DNA of 20,714 nt from Corallococcus sp. CAG:1435 (lineage in GTDB: Bacteria > Bacillota > Clostridia > Christensenellales > CAG-314): assembly GCA_000433775.1 (NCBI GenBank), contig HF998481.1, positions 15,255 through 35,968 of the forward strand, read 5' to 3'. Under the pieces are notes generated by a model, which ran no database searches, was not told the origin of the DNA, and was given only the letters and a program-made list of their open reading frames with translations. Shown here in pieces: positions 1-7,305 of the stretch; the first letter of the stretch is position 1, and the number at the start of each line of letters is the position of its first letter. Both the position numbers and the translations under genes were made by a program.

Positions 1-209
1 CGCTCTTCCGCAAAAGGTGTGGCAACTTCCTTCATACGGCGAAATTTTACGCATTGTGTAACGGCAAAGTTGCAAACGTCAAACTTTGTACACAAACACA
101 TTTACAACAATACGCAGAAAACAGTGCGGCACAAATGGTCACCTTTGCCTGCAACAAGTAATTTACACAAAAACACCTGCAAAGACTGTTTTTGCCAGCA
201 AAAAACAAA

Positions 210-490
210 TAACTATACCGTCAATAGCAAGAGCGACACTTTTGTGAAGTTTAAAACGCACCGTTGCACAAACGAAAATAACAAAACATCCAACTCACAT
301 AAAACACAAACGGCAAATGCAAAAAAAAACGCCTGCAAAGCATGTTTAGTGCATAAAAAATAACTATTCTGAAACAAGAGCGACACTTCGGTAAAGTTAA
401 GAAAAACACACCTTTTCACAAAAAACAATAACAAACTTTGAACTCACATAAAACACAAACGGCAAATGCAACAAAAAAAACGCCTGCAAG
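210..490. repeat. Imperfect direct repeats of about 150-bp period in a gene-free leader region
   Basis: Two diverged copies (about 210-340 and 361-490) share, in order, TAACTAT, AAGAGCGACACT, CACATAAAACACAAACGGC, an A-run and CGCCTGCAA. The offset drifts from 147 to 151 bp because of small indels. A weaker third copy may end near 185 (ACACCTGCAAAG). Reading frames across 1-499 look like repeat translation rather than protein, and no ribosome binding site or known motif was found. I see no gene between 1 and 499. Confidence 0.65.
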
Positions 491-519
491 GTCAAATCAT
501 TTTGAAACTAGCAGAATAA
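467..519. repeat. Left arm of long imperfect inverted repeat bounding the ABC-exporter block
   Basis: Read inward, this arm has an A-run segment ending in CGCCT (467-485), GTCA (491-494), the 12-mer TTTTGAAACTAG (500-511) and AATAA (515-519). The same elements occur in the same order, inverted, at 3026-3076. The segment matches are 18/19, 4/4, 12/12 and 5/5, separated by short mismatched spacers. The arm overlaps the end of the second direct-repeat copy. Confidence 0.55.
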
Positions 520-531
520 ACAAGAAAAAAG

Positions 532-562
532 GAGTTCTACTTTCAAAGTAAAACTCTTTTTT
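532..562. terminator. Bidirectional intrinsic terminator after the ABC exporter
   Basis: The stem GAGTT-C-TACTTT pairs with AAAGTA-A-AACTC around a one-base centre, with a single internal C/A mismatch. T-runs follow on both strands (557-562 on plus; the complement of the A-run ending at 530 on minus). It sits about 100 bp past the permease stop, so it can end that minus-strand transcript. Confidence 0.75.
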
Positions 563-663
563 ATAATTAGTTTCAAAAATTATAGACAGATTAAATACTT
601 TTGAAACAGATAAAAATTTGATAAGTAGTGTATAAAGTGTTTGAATTTTAAGATTACTGAGTT

Positions 664-1566
664 TTAGTTTTTTTTCTTAAATTTATTTATAAACAAGAAA
701 ACTCCAAGCAATACAATTGTTGAAATGCTTATCACCAAAATCAGTGCAAGTGTTGAAACATCATGGCCGAAAAACGACATTTTCACATCAAACCCGCTGG
801 CAATACCATTTATCATTCCTTGTGGCAAAGTTTCTCTCATCCTATTTAAAACACTGTTTAAAAACCCTTGTCTGAACAAAACGGTTGCGTAAGTGCCTGG
901 CAAAAGAGAAACAAAGTATTGCATACCTTGCCCCATTGTTCTAATCGGCATATATGCACCACAAATAAATCCGTATAAGGCAGAAACAAGAGTGCAAACC
1001 CCACTTACTACTCCTTGGGAATGGGTGAAGGTCCAAATTATATTTGCTAAAATTGTACCAAAAAGCGAGGTTATAATAATCCCAAAAACAATTAATAAAA
1101 TATCAACAAAAGTGATATAAAATCCAACACAGGCAAGATAAATTAGCCCGACTATGAGTAAAACAAAAGTAATTATAAATGTAGAAAATAAATTTGCTAA
1201 CACATAACTTAATTGAAGTGTACTTTTTTTAACTGGCGATACCATAAAGTCTATGTTTGCTCTATTTATTTTATCAATAACCATCATTCCTGAACAAAAT
1301 GCAATAGTTATACAAGAAGTTGCAAGAACGGATGAAAACAGCCACCCACCAGTGAAGGCATCAATTAGGCTTTGGTCCAAATCAAAACCTTGGATTATTG
1401 AAAGAATGCTGTCTTCATAAGTTGATTTTAAAAAAGCTATAAAGAGAACAAGTAAAATAAGTGGGGTTATAAGTGAAACCAAAAAGGTCATTTTGTCTTT
1501 GAAGTATAATTTTATATTTCGTAAAGTCAAATAACTCATCTTTCTTAGTTCTGACTGTTTATTCAT
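664..1566 (-). CDS. ABC-2 type transporter permease
   Basis: This is the membrane subunit of a two-component ABC exporter, partner of the ATPase encoded just upstream. The 300-residue product has a short basic cytoplasmic N-terminus and six hydrophobic spans at roughly residues 27-46, 75-96, 115-140, 148-173, 182-205 and 276-296. This is the ABC-2 membrane fold seen in daunorubicin/multidrug (DrrB-like) and polysaccharide exporters. Its ATG overlaps the ATPase stop as ATGA (1563-1566), which indicates translational coupling. Substrate cannot be told from sequence; drug, peptide or lipid export is usual for the family. Base composition is much more AT-rich than that of the mrp and MFS genes beyond, consistent with recent acquisition. 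Confidence 0.9.
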   Translation of the reverse strand: MNKQSELRKMSYLTLRNIKLYFKDKMTFLVSLITPLILLVLFIAFLKSTYEDSILSIIQGFDLDQSLIDAFTGGWLFSSVLATSCITIAFCSGMMVIDKINRANIDFMVSPVKKSTLQLSYVLANLFSTFIITFVLLIVGLIYLACVGFYITFVDILLIVFGIIITSLFGTILANIIWTFTHSQGVVSGVCTLVSALYGFICGAYMPIRTMGQGMQYFVSLLPGTYATVLFRQGFLNSVLNRMRETLPQGMINGIASGFDVKMSFFGHDVSTLALILVISISTIVLLGVFLFINKFKKKN

Positions 1567-2477
1567 ATATTCTCCTTCAATTCTTTTCCTGTGATAGATA
1601 AAAAGACATCATCCATTGAACCTTTTACAATTTCAATATCTTTAAATAGGTTGTTGTGCTTCACTAGAAAATTTTTCGCTTCATCTGTGCTTTTAAACAG
1701 TATTTCTAAGCAATTCTTTTCTTTTTTATATGGTATTTTTGCCTTATCTAAAATCTCAAAAATACTGTTGTCGTATTTATATGCTTTAATGTAATCGTTG
1801 GCGTACTTATTCTTTAAAGTTAAAGGAGAACCTTCGGCAACAATTTTTCCACCATCAATAATGACAACATTATCGGCGATACTTGCTTCTTCCATATAAT
1901 GAGTGGTTAATAGCACTGTCAAATTTGTTGTTTTTCTTAATTCGTTAATCGTATCCCAAACAAGCTTTCTTGTCTTTGGGTCAAGCCCAGTTGTTGGTTC
2001 ATCAAGTATTAAAATATTGGGCTTATGTAAAAGTGCTCTCACAATATCCACTTTTCGTTTTTGACCACCACTTAACTTATCAAGTTGTTTTTTTAAGATT
2101 TGTCCGAGGTCAAGTTTATCTATGAAATATTTTAAATTATTTTCAAATTCTTTTTTGTCCATACCATAAAGCATTGCTCTATATCTTAAATTGTCATACA
2201 CAGATAGTTTTTTATCAAGTACAGATGTTTGAAAAACAATTCCAATACTTGGTAAAATTTTAGAAATTTCATCCACTGAAAAATTATTAACAAAACAGTC
2301 GCCACTATCACGCTTTAACACGCCAACAAGAATATTGATAGTTGTGCTTTTCCCTGCTCCATTTAACCCCAAAAAAGCAAACAACTCACCCTCTTCGACA
2401 GAAAATGTAATATCATCAACTGCTTTTATGTCGCCAAAAAATTTCTTTAAATTCCTTATATCAATAATATGGCTCAT
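1563..2477 (-). CDS. ABC transporter ATP-binding protein (DrrA/CcmA-type exporter ATPase)
   Basis: This is the ATPase of the exporter. Visible motifs are Walker A GLNGAGKST (residues 37-45), Q-loop glutamine (83), signature LSGGQ (135-139), Walker B ILILDE (155-160) and the switch histidine (193). A C-terminal extension of about 75 residues follows the ATPase core, as is usual in DrrA-like proteins. Length is 304 residues. The start is supported by AAAGGA five bases before ATG at 2477. It overlaps the permease by four bases, so the two form an operon read from the promoter at 2515-2544. The family energises export of drugs, peptides or lipids; no closer assignment is possible. Confidence 0.93.
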   Translation of the reverse strand: MSHIIDIRNLKKFFGDIKAVDDITFSVEEGELFAFLGLNGAGKSTTINILVGVLKRDSGDCFVNNFSVDEISKILPSIGIVFQTSVLDKKLSVYDNLRYRAMLYGMDKKEFENNLKYFIDKLDLGQILKKQLDKLSGGQKRKVDIVRALLHKPNILILDEPTTGLDPKTRKLVWDTINELRKTTNLTVLLTTHYMEEASIADNVVIIDGGKIVAEGSPLTLKNKYANDYIKAYKYDNSIFEILDKAKIPYKKEKNCLEILFKSTDEAKNFLVKHNNLFKDIEIVKGSMDDVFLSITGKELKENI

Positions 2478-2514
2478 AAAAATCCTTTAATTTTTTGATT
2501 TTCAATTTAAAATT

Positions 2515-2544
2515 ATTGTATCATAAAATTTTATGTATTGTCTA
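2515..2544 (-). promoter_or_regulatory. Sigma-A promoter of the ABC exporter operon
   Basis: On the minus strand the -35 is TAGACA (2539-2544) and the -10 is TACAAT (2515-2520), with an 18-bp spacer. A TGA precedes the -10, giving an extended -10 (TGn). It lies about 40 bp upstream of the ATPase ATG. A palindrome at 2543-2575 abuts and slightly overlaps the -35. Confidence 0.65.
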
Positions 2545-2575
2545 TCGTATGGTGAAAAAATAAATCTATACGATA
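2543..2575. promoter_or_regulatory. Palindromic operator candidate upstream of the exporter promoter
   Basis: TATCGTAT (2543-2550) and ATACGATA (2568-2575) form a perfect 8-bp inverted repeat with a 17-bp centre. The promoter-proximal half overlaps the -35 by two bases. Exporter operons of this kind are often controlled by TetR-, GntR- or MarR-type repressors, but no regulator gene lies in the window. Confidence 0.45.
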
Positions 2576-2658
2576 ATAAAAGTGTGTATTGAAATAAAAA
2601 AGAATATAAATTGACTATGTTGTTAGAGAAATTTAAAAAATCATAAAAGATACTTTAA

Positions 2659-2799
2659 TATAATTTGGCTGTTAAACGTGTGCTTGTCTTGATACAAGTG
2701 TCGTCGCTTCGCTCCGACAGACAAGCACACTCTACAACTAAATATATTAGACAAAAAGCGAAAGTGTTGGTAAACGTAACACACTTTCGCTTTTTTCTA
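2659..2799 (+). ncRNA. Candidate small structured RNA ending in an intrinsic terminator
   Basis: A perfect TATAAT (2659-2664) has no clear -35. It is followed by a 12-bp perfect stem (GTGTGCTTGTCT at 2678-2689 with its complement at 2719-2730) that encloses a smaller GTCG/CGAC hairpin, and then by a strong terminator hairpin at 2753-2797. A transcript of about 125 nt would fit. No RNA family is recognised. The terminator also has a T-run on the minus strand, so the element could instead be the 3' end of a minus-strand transcript. No convincing coding potential was seen. Confidence 0.3.
2753..2799. terminator. Strong bidirectional terminator hairpin
   Basis: AAAAAGCGAAAGTGT (2753-2767) pairs with ACACTTTCGCTTTTT at about 2782-2796, around a loop of about 14 nt. 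T-runs follow on both strands. Confidence 0.75.
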
Positions 2800-2829
2800 T
2801 TATGTATGATGGCTAATTTATTCCATGGT

Positions 2830-2966
2830 GTACTTGACAAGAGTCTCTGAAATGAGTTCTTCTTTTGCTGATTAAGGCAGAGAAACAATATTTGCGCTTG
2901 TGGCTTTGTTTTATTCGTTTCTCTGCCTTCTGATATTGTGTTTTCATTTCTTCTCTTGTCAAGTAC
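2830..2966. other. Nested inverted repeats (structured DNA or RNA)
   Basis: Outer arms of 14 bp (GTACTTGACAAGAG at 2830-2843; complement at 2953-2966) enclose inner arms of 13 bp (AAGGCAGAGAAAC at 2874-2886; complement at 2917-2929). The asymmetric internal loops are 30 and 23 nt, and one side can form CTC/GAG. The shape of closing stem, central bubble and terminal stem recalls 6S RNA, but the length (137 nt) is short and no 6S sequence is recognised. It could also be a miniature inverted-repeat element. Apart from the entries listed, no gene is seen between 2478 and 3172. Confidence 0.4.
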
Positions 2967-2988
2967 CTTTCACGGCATAAAGTAGCCA

Positions 2989-3022
2989 AGAAAAAAGAGA
3001 ACTAGATATTTTTCTAATTCTC
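2989..3022 (-). terminator. Intrinsic terminator on the minus strand, downstream of mrp
   Basis: On the minus strand GAGAATTAG pairs with CTAGTTCTC (one wobble) across an 8-nt loop, followed by TTTTTTCTT. It lies about 150 bp past the mrp stop, just inside the right inverted-repeat arm, and could end mrp transcription before it enters the AT-rich block. Confidence 0.65.
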
Positions 3023-3025
3023 TAA

Positions 3026-3076
3026 TTATTACACTAGTTTCAAAAGTAAGTGACTAAAGGCGTTTTTTTTGTTACA
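3026..3076. repeat. Right arm of long imperfect inverted repeat bounding the ABC-exporter block
   Basis: This is the inverted counterpart of 467-519: TTATT (3026-3030), CTAGTTTCAAAA (3034-3045), TGAC (3051-3054) and the AGGCG-plus-eight-T segment (3058-3076). Sequence to its right returns to the composition of the neighbouring genes. From 3077 to 3172 I see only the 3' flank of mrp. Confidence 0.55.
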
Positions 3077-3172
3077 ACTTGTTTTGCAAAGATACAGTGT
3101 TGCAAATTTACCGATAAATTTCCTTTTAAAATACTTCACGAAGCACAAAAACATTGTACCGTATGCAAAAAT

Positions 3173-3994
3173 TTACAACTTGCAAATTTTTTCCACCAAA
3201 GCGTCCAACCAATTTGCATGCACGCTTTCGATTTTTCCTTCGTCGCACATACGTGCCAAATTCGGGTCGATAGGCAGTTTGCAAACGGTGTCGATTCCGT
3301 TTTGCGCCGCAAAGTCGTCGACGTTACTTTCACCGTAAATTTTGTGAATTTTTCCGCAATCGGGACAACGGAAATAGGAATAGTTTTCCACTACGCCCAA
3401 AACAGGCACGTCCAGCATCTGCGCCATTTTCACGGCTTTTTCCACTATCATTTCCACAAGTTCCTGAGGTGAAGTTACCACCACAATGCCGTCCACAGGC
3501 AAGGACTGAAACACAGTGAGAGGAACGTCGCCCGTTCCCGGTGGCATATCCACAAACATGTAGTCCACATCCTGCCAGACAACGTCTGTCCAGAACTGCG
3601 TTACCGCACCTGCAATGACGGGACCTCTCCAAACAACGGGTTGGGACACGTCTTCCAAAAGAAGATTGAGGGACATTACTTGCGTTCCGCAGGAAGTCAC
3701 CACAGGATACAATGCCGTTTCCGTCGCCGTGGCGTTGCCGTGCAAACCAAAAATTTGCGGAATAGACGGACCGGTGATGTCGGCGTCCAAAATTGCCGTA
3801 CGCAAGTTGCGACGCTGAGTTTCCACCGCAAGAAGAGATGTTACCAAAGACTTGCCCACGCCGCCCTTTCCGCTTACGATGCCAATCACCTTTTTAACGG
3901 TGGAACCTTTGCGGAGTTGCGCCTTGGGTATTTGCTGAGAACGTTCGGAACAGTTTGCCGAACAACTTGAACAATCGTGATTACATTCTGTCAT
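3173..3994 (-). CDS. mrp: Mrp/NBP35-family iron-sulfur cluster carrier P-loop ATPase
   Basis: The 273-residue cytoplasmic ATPase is of the type that binds and transfers Fe-S clusters to apo-proteins. A cysteine-rich N-terminus carries C4, C8, C11 and C15, as in many anaerobe Mrp proteins. A deviant Walker A SGKGGVGKS spans 41-49 and DMPPGTGD spans 149-156. A C-terminal CPDC at 210-213 matches the CxxC that bridges a 4Fe-4S cluster across the dimer. The start is ATG 3994 with a weak GGGAAG site. A strong terminator immediately upstream (4039-4066) makes this a stand-alone unit whose promoter must lie in about 40 bp; only a weak candidate is visible there. The IscU-like protein at 18794-19486 is the other Fe-S factor in the window. 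Confidence 0.93.
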   Translation of the reverse strand: MTECNHDCSSCSANCSERSQQIPKAQLRKGSTVKKVIGIVSGKGGVGKSLVTSLLAVETQRRNLRTAILDADITGPSIPQIFGLHGNATATETALYPVVTSCGTQVMSLNLLLEDVSQPVVWRGPVIAGAVTQFWTDVVWQDVDYMFVDMPPGTGDVPLTVFQSLPVDGIVVVTSPQELVEMIVEKAVKMAQMLDVPVLGVVENYSYFRCPDCGKIHKIYGESNVDDFAAQNGIDTVCKLPIDPNLARMCDEGKIESVHANWLDALVEKICKL

Positions 3995-4038
3995 AATACA
4001 CTTCCCAAAATTTGTAATTCAATTTTACAACCGTTTGC

Positions 4039-4066
4039 AAAAAAAAGCAAGCCGAAGAGGGCTTGC
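4039..4066 (-). terminator. Intrinsic terminator on the minus strand between MFS gene and mrp
   Basis: On the minus strand GCAAGCC (complement of 4060-4066) pairs with GGCTTGC (complement of 4047-4053) around a 6-nt loop, followed by eight T (complement of 4039-4046). It would end the MFS transcript after a long 3' tail of about 370 nt and isolates mrp. Confidence 0.85.
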
Positions 4067-4440
4067 CTGAAAAAAATTGCCTGTTAAAATTTTCGCAGTT
4101 TACTTGTTTTTGAAGGACGCAATGCGGTTTATAACGCTGTTTCATACATTGTTGTGTAAAGCGGCATTGTTTTGTTGCAAAACCGCAAACTCGCCAAACT
4201 TTCTTTACACGCACCGTCAAGTAGCCTTAAACAATATCGACGTTATTTTTTCTGACGTTACTTCAACGTTTTGTATGTTTTTAGTTACCGCACTGCAATA
4301 CCGTTTTGCCGTTTGAAGTTGAATAAACCTTCACGCCACTGCAACACTTCATGCAAACAACAGAAACATGTCAGTTGCATACCTTGCGCCTTGCACATTT
4401 TTTGACAGCGCACATTCAACAAAAATTTTTACTGCTGTTG
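4067..4440. other. Gene-free spacer between MFS gene and terminator
   Basis: Short open frames exist on both strands but lack a ribosome binding site and recognisable protein character. CACTGCAA occurs twice (around 4290 and 4336). Nothing else supportable was seen; it is probably the 3' untranslated tail of the MFS mRNA. Confidence 0.5.
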
Positions 4441-5871
4441 TTACACTTGGACGTCCTGTGCGTCTTCGTCCACTGCGTGAATTTCCTTCAACTTTTCCAA
4501 ACGGAATTGTCTGTTCTTTTTGTACACAAAGTAGGTGGGAACAAACATAAGCAAAGCGGATATTGCCGAAAACAGGAACAACTCGAAGGGATAAACCTTG
4601 TCGCCCAAACGGTAACCGCCCACTACCTCGGGAATTGCGCTGTATCCCGGAGCGGGAGAAACGCCAAACTGCAACACTTCCGGTCCGAATGCATTGATGA
4701 TGAGTGGGCAGAAAATACTTGCAATAACCATGGGCATGGTAACATAAATTACAATACGTATGCCTTGAAAACAACCTGCTTTTTCCGACGGGGTGTAATC
4801 TCTTGCGGTGGCGTTGAACAATCCCGCAGCAAGCAGCGAGGAAGATTCGATAAGTGTTCCGCCCACAATAAACATAATGTAGGTTGCAACGACGTTTCCG
4901 CCCACAAACTTGATGAAGTACACCAACAATCCGCCCACAACGCCTGCGGCCGCCACAGGCCAAAAGAATTTTTCCTTGCCGTACTTGTCCATAAGTTTGC
5001 CGCCTACCACTGCCATTACGGCGGAAAGCAACACTACCACAGCCAAAGGAATTACAAACCCCGTGCCGAAACCGAGGGTGTACTGCAACATCATTATCAT
5101 GTAGGGTTGCCAGAATTGCATTGCAAGACCGGAAAACATCATTCCTACAAGACAAATGTAAATCATTTTGTGTTGTTTTATGTTGGAAGGACGGAAACCG
5201 TACACCACCTCTTTGAGGTATTTGCCAGATTTGTCGGGTTTGAGTTTGGGACTGTCCTTCAAAATGAACAATCCCACAATGCCGGCAACTGCCGTCATTG
5301 CGCCCAAAATTACAAAAAACAGCGTCCACTGTCCGTTTTGCGTCAGTCCGTCAAAACCAACGAAAATAATCATAAGGGCGGCAACGGGCATAATGGACAA
5401 TATTACATCCACAAAACCTCTGTTGGTGATATCGGTAACGTCGGTAACCCACGAAGAAAATGCCGCATCGTTGGACATAGAGCCGAACACCGTCATTACG
5501 CAGTCCATAATTACGAAAATCACGACGATGGCAACTACCTGTTGGTCGCTGTAATGTTCGTTGCCGAAAAATGCAAACGAGGCGGTAACCAAGCCCCAGA
5601 TTATGTAGCCCCATGCCACAAAAACCTTTCTCTTGCCCACCCTGTCGGAAAGAACTCCGCCAAAGATGGTAACCAATGCCGCCACAACGGCACTTGCGGC
5701 AACGGTGGCACTTGTTGCCCAGCCGTCGGCTGTAATGTTTTTTTGAATGTAGGTGGAAAAGTACATGTTTTCCACCATCCAGGCAAGTTGTCCCATCAAG
5801 CCAAAAAGCACAATGGACACCCAAATTTTCGCACCGAGTTTGTTCGGTTTTTTTACAATGACTTCTGACAT
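4441..5871 (-). CDS. MFS transporter (sugar/cation-symporter-like)
   Basis: This polytopic membrane protein of 476 residues has about 12 hydrophobic spans. The signature loop between spans 2 and 3, GGVLSDRVGKRK, matches the MFS G-x-x-x-D-R-x-G-R/K-R/K pattern, and a second copy, GGKLMDKYGKEK, follows in the C-terminal half. The N-terminal stretch GQLAWMVENMYFSTYI resembles clostridial transporters related to the GPH/SLC45 sugar-symporter group, so a carbohydrate or glycoside is a reasonable but unproven substrate. I chose ATG 5871 because AAGGAG lies seven bases upstream; an in-frame upstream ATG at 5940 lies in the promoter and is unlikely. The C-terminus is charged and cytoplasmic. It is transcribed divergently from the cyclodeaminase gene. 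Confidence 0.9.
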   Translation of the reverse strand: MSEVIVKKPNKLGAKIWVSIVLFGLMGQLAWMVENMYFSTYIQKNITADGWATSATVAASAVVAALVTIFGGVLSDRVGKRKVFVAWGYIIWGLVTASFAFFGNEHYSDQQVVAIVVIFVIMDCVMTVFGSMSNDAAFSSWVTDVTDITNRGFVDVILSIMPVAALMIIFVGFDGLTQNGQWTLFFVILGAMTAVAGIVGLFILKDSPKLKPDKSGKYLKEVVYGFRPSNIKQHKMIYICLVGMMFSGLAMQFWQPYMIMMLQYTLGFGTGFVIPLAVVVLLSAVMAVVGGKLMDKYGKEKFFWPVAAAGVVGGLLVYFIKFVGGNVVATYIMFIVGGTLIESSSLLAAGLFNATARDYTPSEKAGCFQGIRIVIYVTMPMVIASIFCPLIINAFGPEVLQFGVSPAPGYSAIPEVVGGYRLGDKVYPFELFLFSAISALLMFVPTYFVYKKNRQFRLEKLKEIHAVDEDAQDVQV

Positions 5872-5930
5872 ACTCTTCTCCTTGAAACAAAGTTGCAAAA
5901 CACGGCGTCGTCGATATTTGTTACCATTAC

Positions 5931-5959
5931 ATTGTAGCACAACCCCTGAACTATTTCAA
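5931..5959 (-). promoter_or_regulatory. Sigma-A promoter of the MFS gene
   Basis: On the minus strand TTGAAA (5954-5959) and TACAAT (5931-5936) are separated by 17 bp, giving a 5' leader of about 50 nt before ATG 5871. It also shows that the upstream in-frame ATG at 5940 would not be transcribed. Confidence 0.75.
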
Positions 5960-5995
5960 GAGTCAAAATAACACCTCGCAAAACGCAAAGGCGTA

Positions 5996-6024
5996 TTGAC
6001 CGCAAAGGCAAATACGTGTATAAT
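5996..6024 (+). promoter_or_regulatory. Sigma-A promoter of the cyclodeaminase-family gene
   Basis: TTGACC (5996-6001) and a perfect TATAAT (6019-6024) are separated by 17 bp. The predicted start near 6031 leaves a leader of only about 15 nt that carries the GAGGTG ribosome binding site. Its -35 lies 36 bp from the MFS -35, so the two promoters are back to back. Confidence 0.85.
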
Positions 6025-6045
6025 TTACACAACGTGAGGTGAAAT

Positions 6046-6630
6046 ATGTTTGAAAAAATGACTCTGCAACAATACAACGAAGTTCTGGCAAGCAAAGAGC
6101 CGACGCCAGGCGGAGGAAGCGCACTTGCCGTTGTGGGAACGATAGCCTGTTCTCTTGTGGAAATGGCAATAAACATAACTTTGCCCAAAACGGAAACTGA
6201 CGAATTCACCGTTGCATTGCTAAACGACGGCGCAAGGTTTGTCGGCAGGGCAAAAAAACGTCTGCAACAACTGGCAAACGATGACGCAACGGCTTTTGAC
6301 AGAATAATTAAGTGTTTGCGACTGCCCAAAGATACCGATGAAGACAAAAAGCGCCGTGCAAACAGTTTGCAAAGTGCCTACCACATGGCGGCATTGGTAC
6401 CGCTGGACGTAATGACGGTGTGCAAGGAAACGCTGTGCAAAGCGGAAAAGGTGTTGCCTTACCTCAATAAATACGTTGCTTCCGATTGCGTGATAGGCAT
6501 CGACCTGTTGAAAAGGGTGATTGTCAACTCGCAGGAAAACGTGTACGCAAACACAAGCCTAATTAAGGACGAAACGCTGAAAAACTCGCTGGAAAAGCAG
6601 GCGCAAAGTATGTTGCAAAGCGTGCAATAG
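6046..6630 (+). CDS. Cyclodeaminase/cyclohydrolase family protein (formimino-THF cyclodeaminase-like)
   Basis: The 194-residue helical protein belongs to the FTCD C-terminal/FchA family. Members convert 5-formimino-tetrahydrofolate to 5,10-methenyl-tetrahydrofolate and ammonia, or interconvert methenyl- and formyl-THF. The hallmark N-terminal segment TPGGGSALAVVGTIACSLVEM is at about residues 20-40; its glycine run lines the folate site. Length matches stand-alone family members. ATG 6046 is set by GAGGTG six bases upstream. It is the only plus-strand gene here and has its own promoter and terminator. No fhs, folD or histidine-degradation genes are in the window, so its precise reaction is uncertain. 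Confidence 0.88.
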   Translation: MFEKMTLQQYNEVLASKEPTPGGGSALAVVGTIACSLVEMAINITLPKTETDEFTVALLNDGARFVGRAKKRLQQLANDDATAFDRIIKCLRLPKDTDEDKKRRANSLQSAYHMAALVPLDVMTVCKETLCKAEKVLPYLNKYVASDCVIGIDLLKRVIVNSQENVYANTSLIKDETLKNSLEKQAQSMLQSVQ

Positions 6631-7305
6631 TTGCAAAATATTGCGATGCTTTGGTTGCCGATATTTTTGTTACACGGCACCTGCACAGTGTTTTTCCAAC
6701 GTGTGTTTGCGTAATTACACGCAGTAGCATTTCGACGACGCAAGACGACATAATTCATACGGCGACGATACGCAACGTCAATCCGACAGCGACATCAAAA
6801 ATTTTGAAACTGTTGTTGCGTTGCTTTCTTAACTGAATTTAACGACCAAACAAAAAAAGTCCGACATGCATCGGACTTTTTGTTTACCTTTACCCTTTCA
6901 ATTTCCGCAACGTTTGCGGTATCCACAAATTTTGTTTTTCAATTTCATTAAACTGCATTGGGTGACTTCGCACGGCTTAACATTGACAACGTTTTGTTTG
7001 TAACGACATTTCAATAAAGTGCCTGGCGTTTTTACCTGCCGTGTACTTGCGTTTATTTTTTTTCGTCTGCCCCGTTGCAGCGTTTTACTTTGTTGTGTGT
7101 ACATGCTTTTAATACGGCTGAAAACTGCAACTGTTTTTACTGCACCGCCAACTTGCATTGTCGCTACAGCGTTTTCTTTCCTTTGAGAAAGCCTCTTTCT
7201 TACATTTGAAGGGCGACTTTCAACCAACTGAAAACACTTTCGGGCAGGCTTGTCTTTTGCAACATTGCCTGACGGGCAGACACTTCCGTCTTACGGTGAC
7301 ATTGA
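6631..7305. other. Gene-free spacer after the cyclodeaminase gene
   Basis: Apart from the terminator at 6854-6885 I see no supportable gene. A minus-strand frame (6898-7227, TTG start, very Lys/Arg-rich, no ribosome binding site) ends just before that terminator but has no recognisable domain. A near-palindrome, GCGTAATTACACGC, lies around 6710. Confidence 0.45.
6854..6885. terminator. Intrinsic terminator after the cyclodeaminase gene (bidirectional)
   Basis: AAAAAGTCCGA (6854-6864) pairs perfectly with TCGGACTTTTT (6871-6881) around a CATGCA loop. Plus-strand T-run continues to 6885. A-run on the left makes it usable on the minus strand too. Confidence 0.85.

Larger units (their letters stand above)
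467..3076. mobile_element. Putative acquired block: ABC exporter pair between inverted repeats, no transposase
   Basis: The segment is visibly AT-richer than the genes to its right (about 30% versus about 50% GC by eye). The composition change falls at the paired inverted-repeat arms 467-519 and 3026-3076. Inside are two exporter genes, their own promoter and operator, outward terminators and strongly structured non-coding DNA. No transposase, integrase or convincing target-site duplication was seen. It could be a non-autonomous element, a passenger left after transposase loss, or an island inserted between repeat copies. The terminal repeats are observed; mobility is inferred. Confidence 0.4.

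Noticed and set aside
1..53. Possible start of a minus-strand gene leaving the window (ATG at 35 or 53)
   Set aside because: Only 11-18 codons are visible, with no ribosome binding site or recognisable sequence.
210..490. CRISPR array
   Set aside because: Only two diverged copies of about 130 bp, not short exact repeats with unique spacers, and no cas genes.
2655..2888. 77-residue minus-strand frame through the 2678-2797 hairpins
   Set aside because: It is the translation of inverted-repeat DNA, with no ribosome binding site.
4351..5868. 505-residue plus-strand open frame
   Set aside because: It is the antisense shadow of the MFS gene, which has membrane spans, a ribosome binding site and a promoter.
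6898..7227. 109-residue minus-strand frame (TTG start) ending just before a terminator
   Set aside because: No ribosome binding site, strongly Lys/Arg-rich without a domain, and composition like the surrounding spacer.
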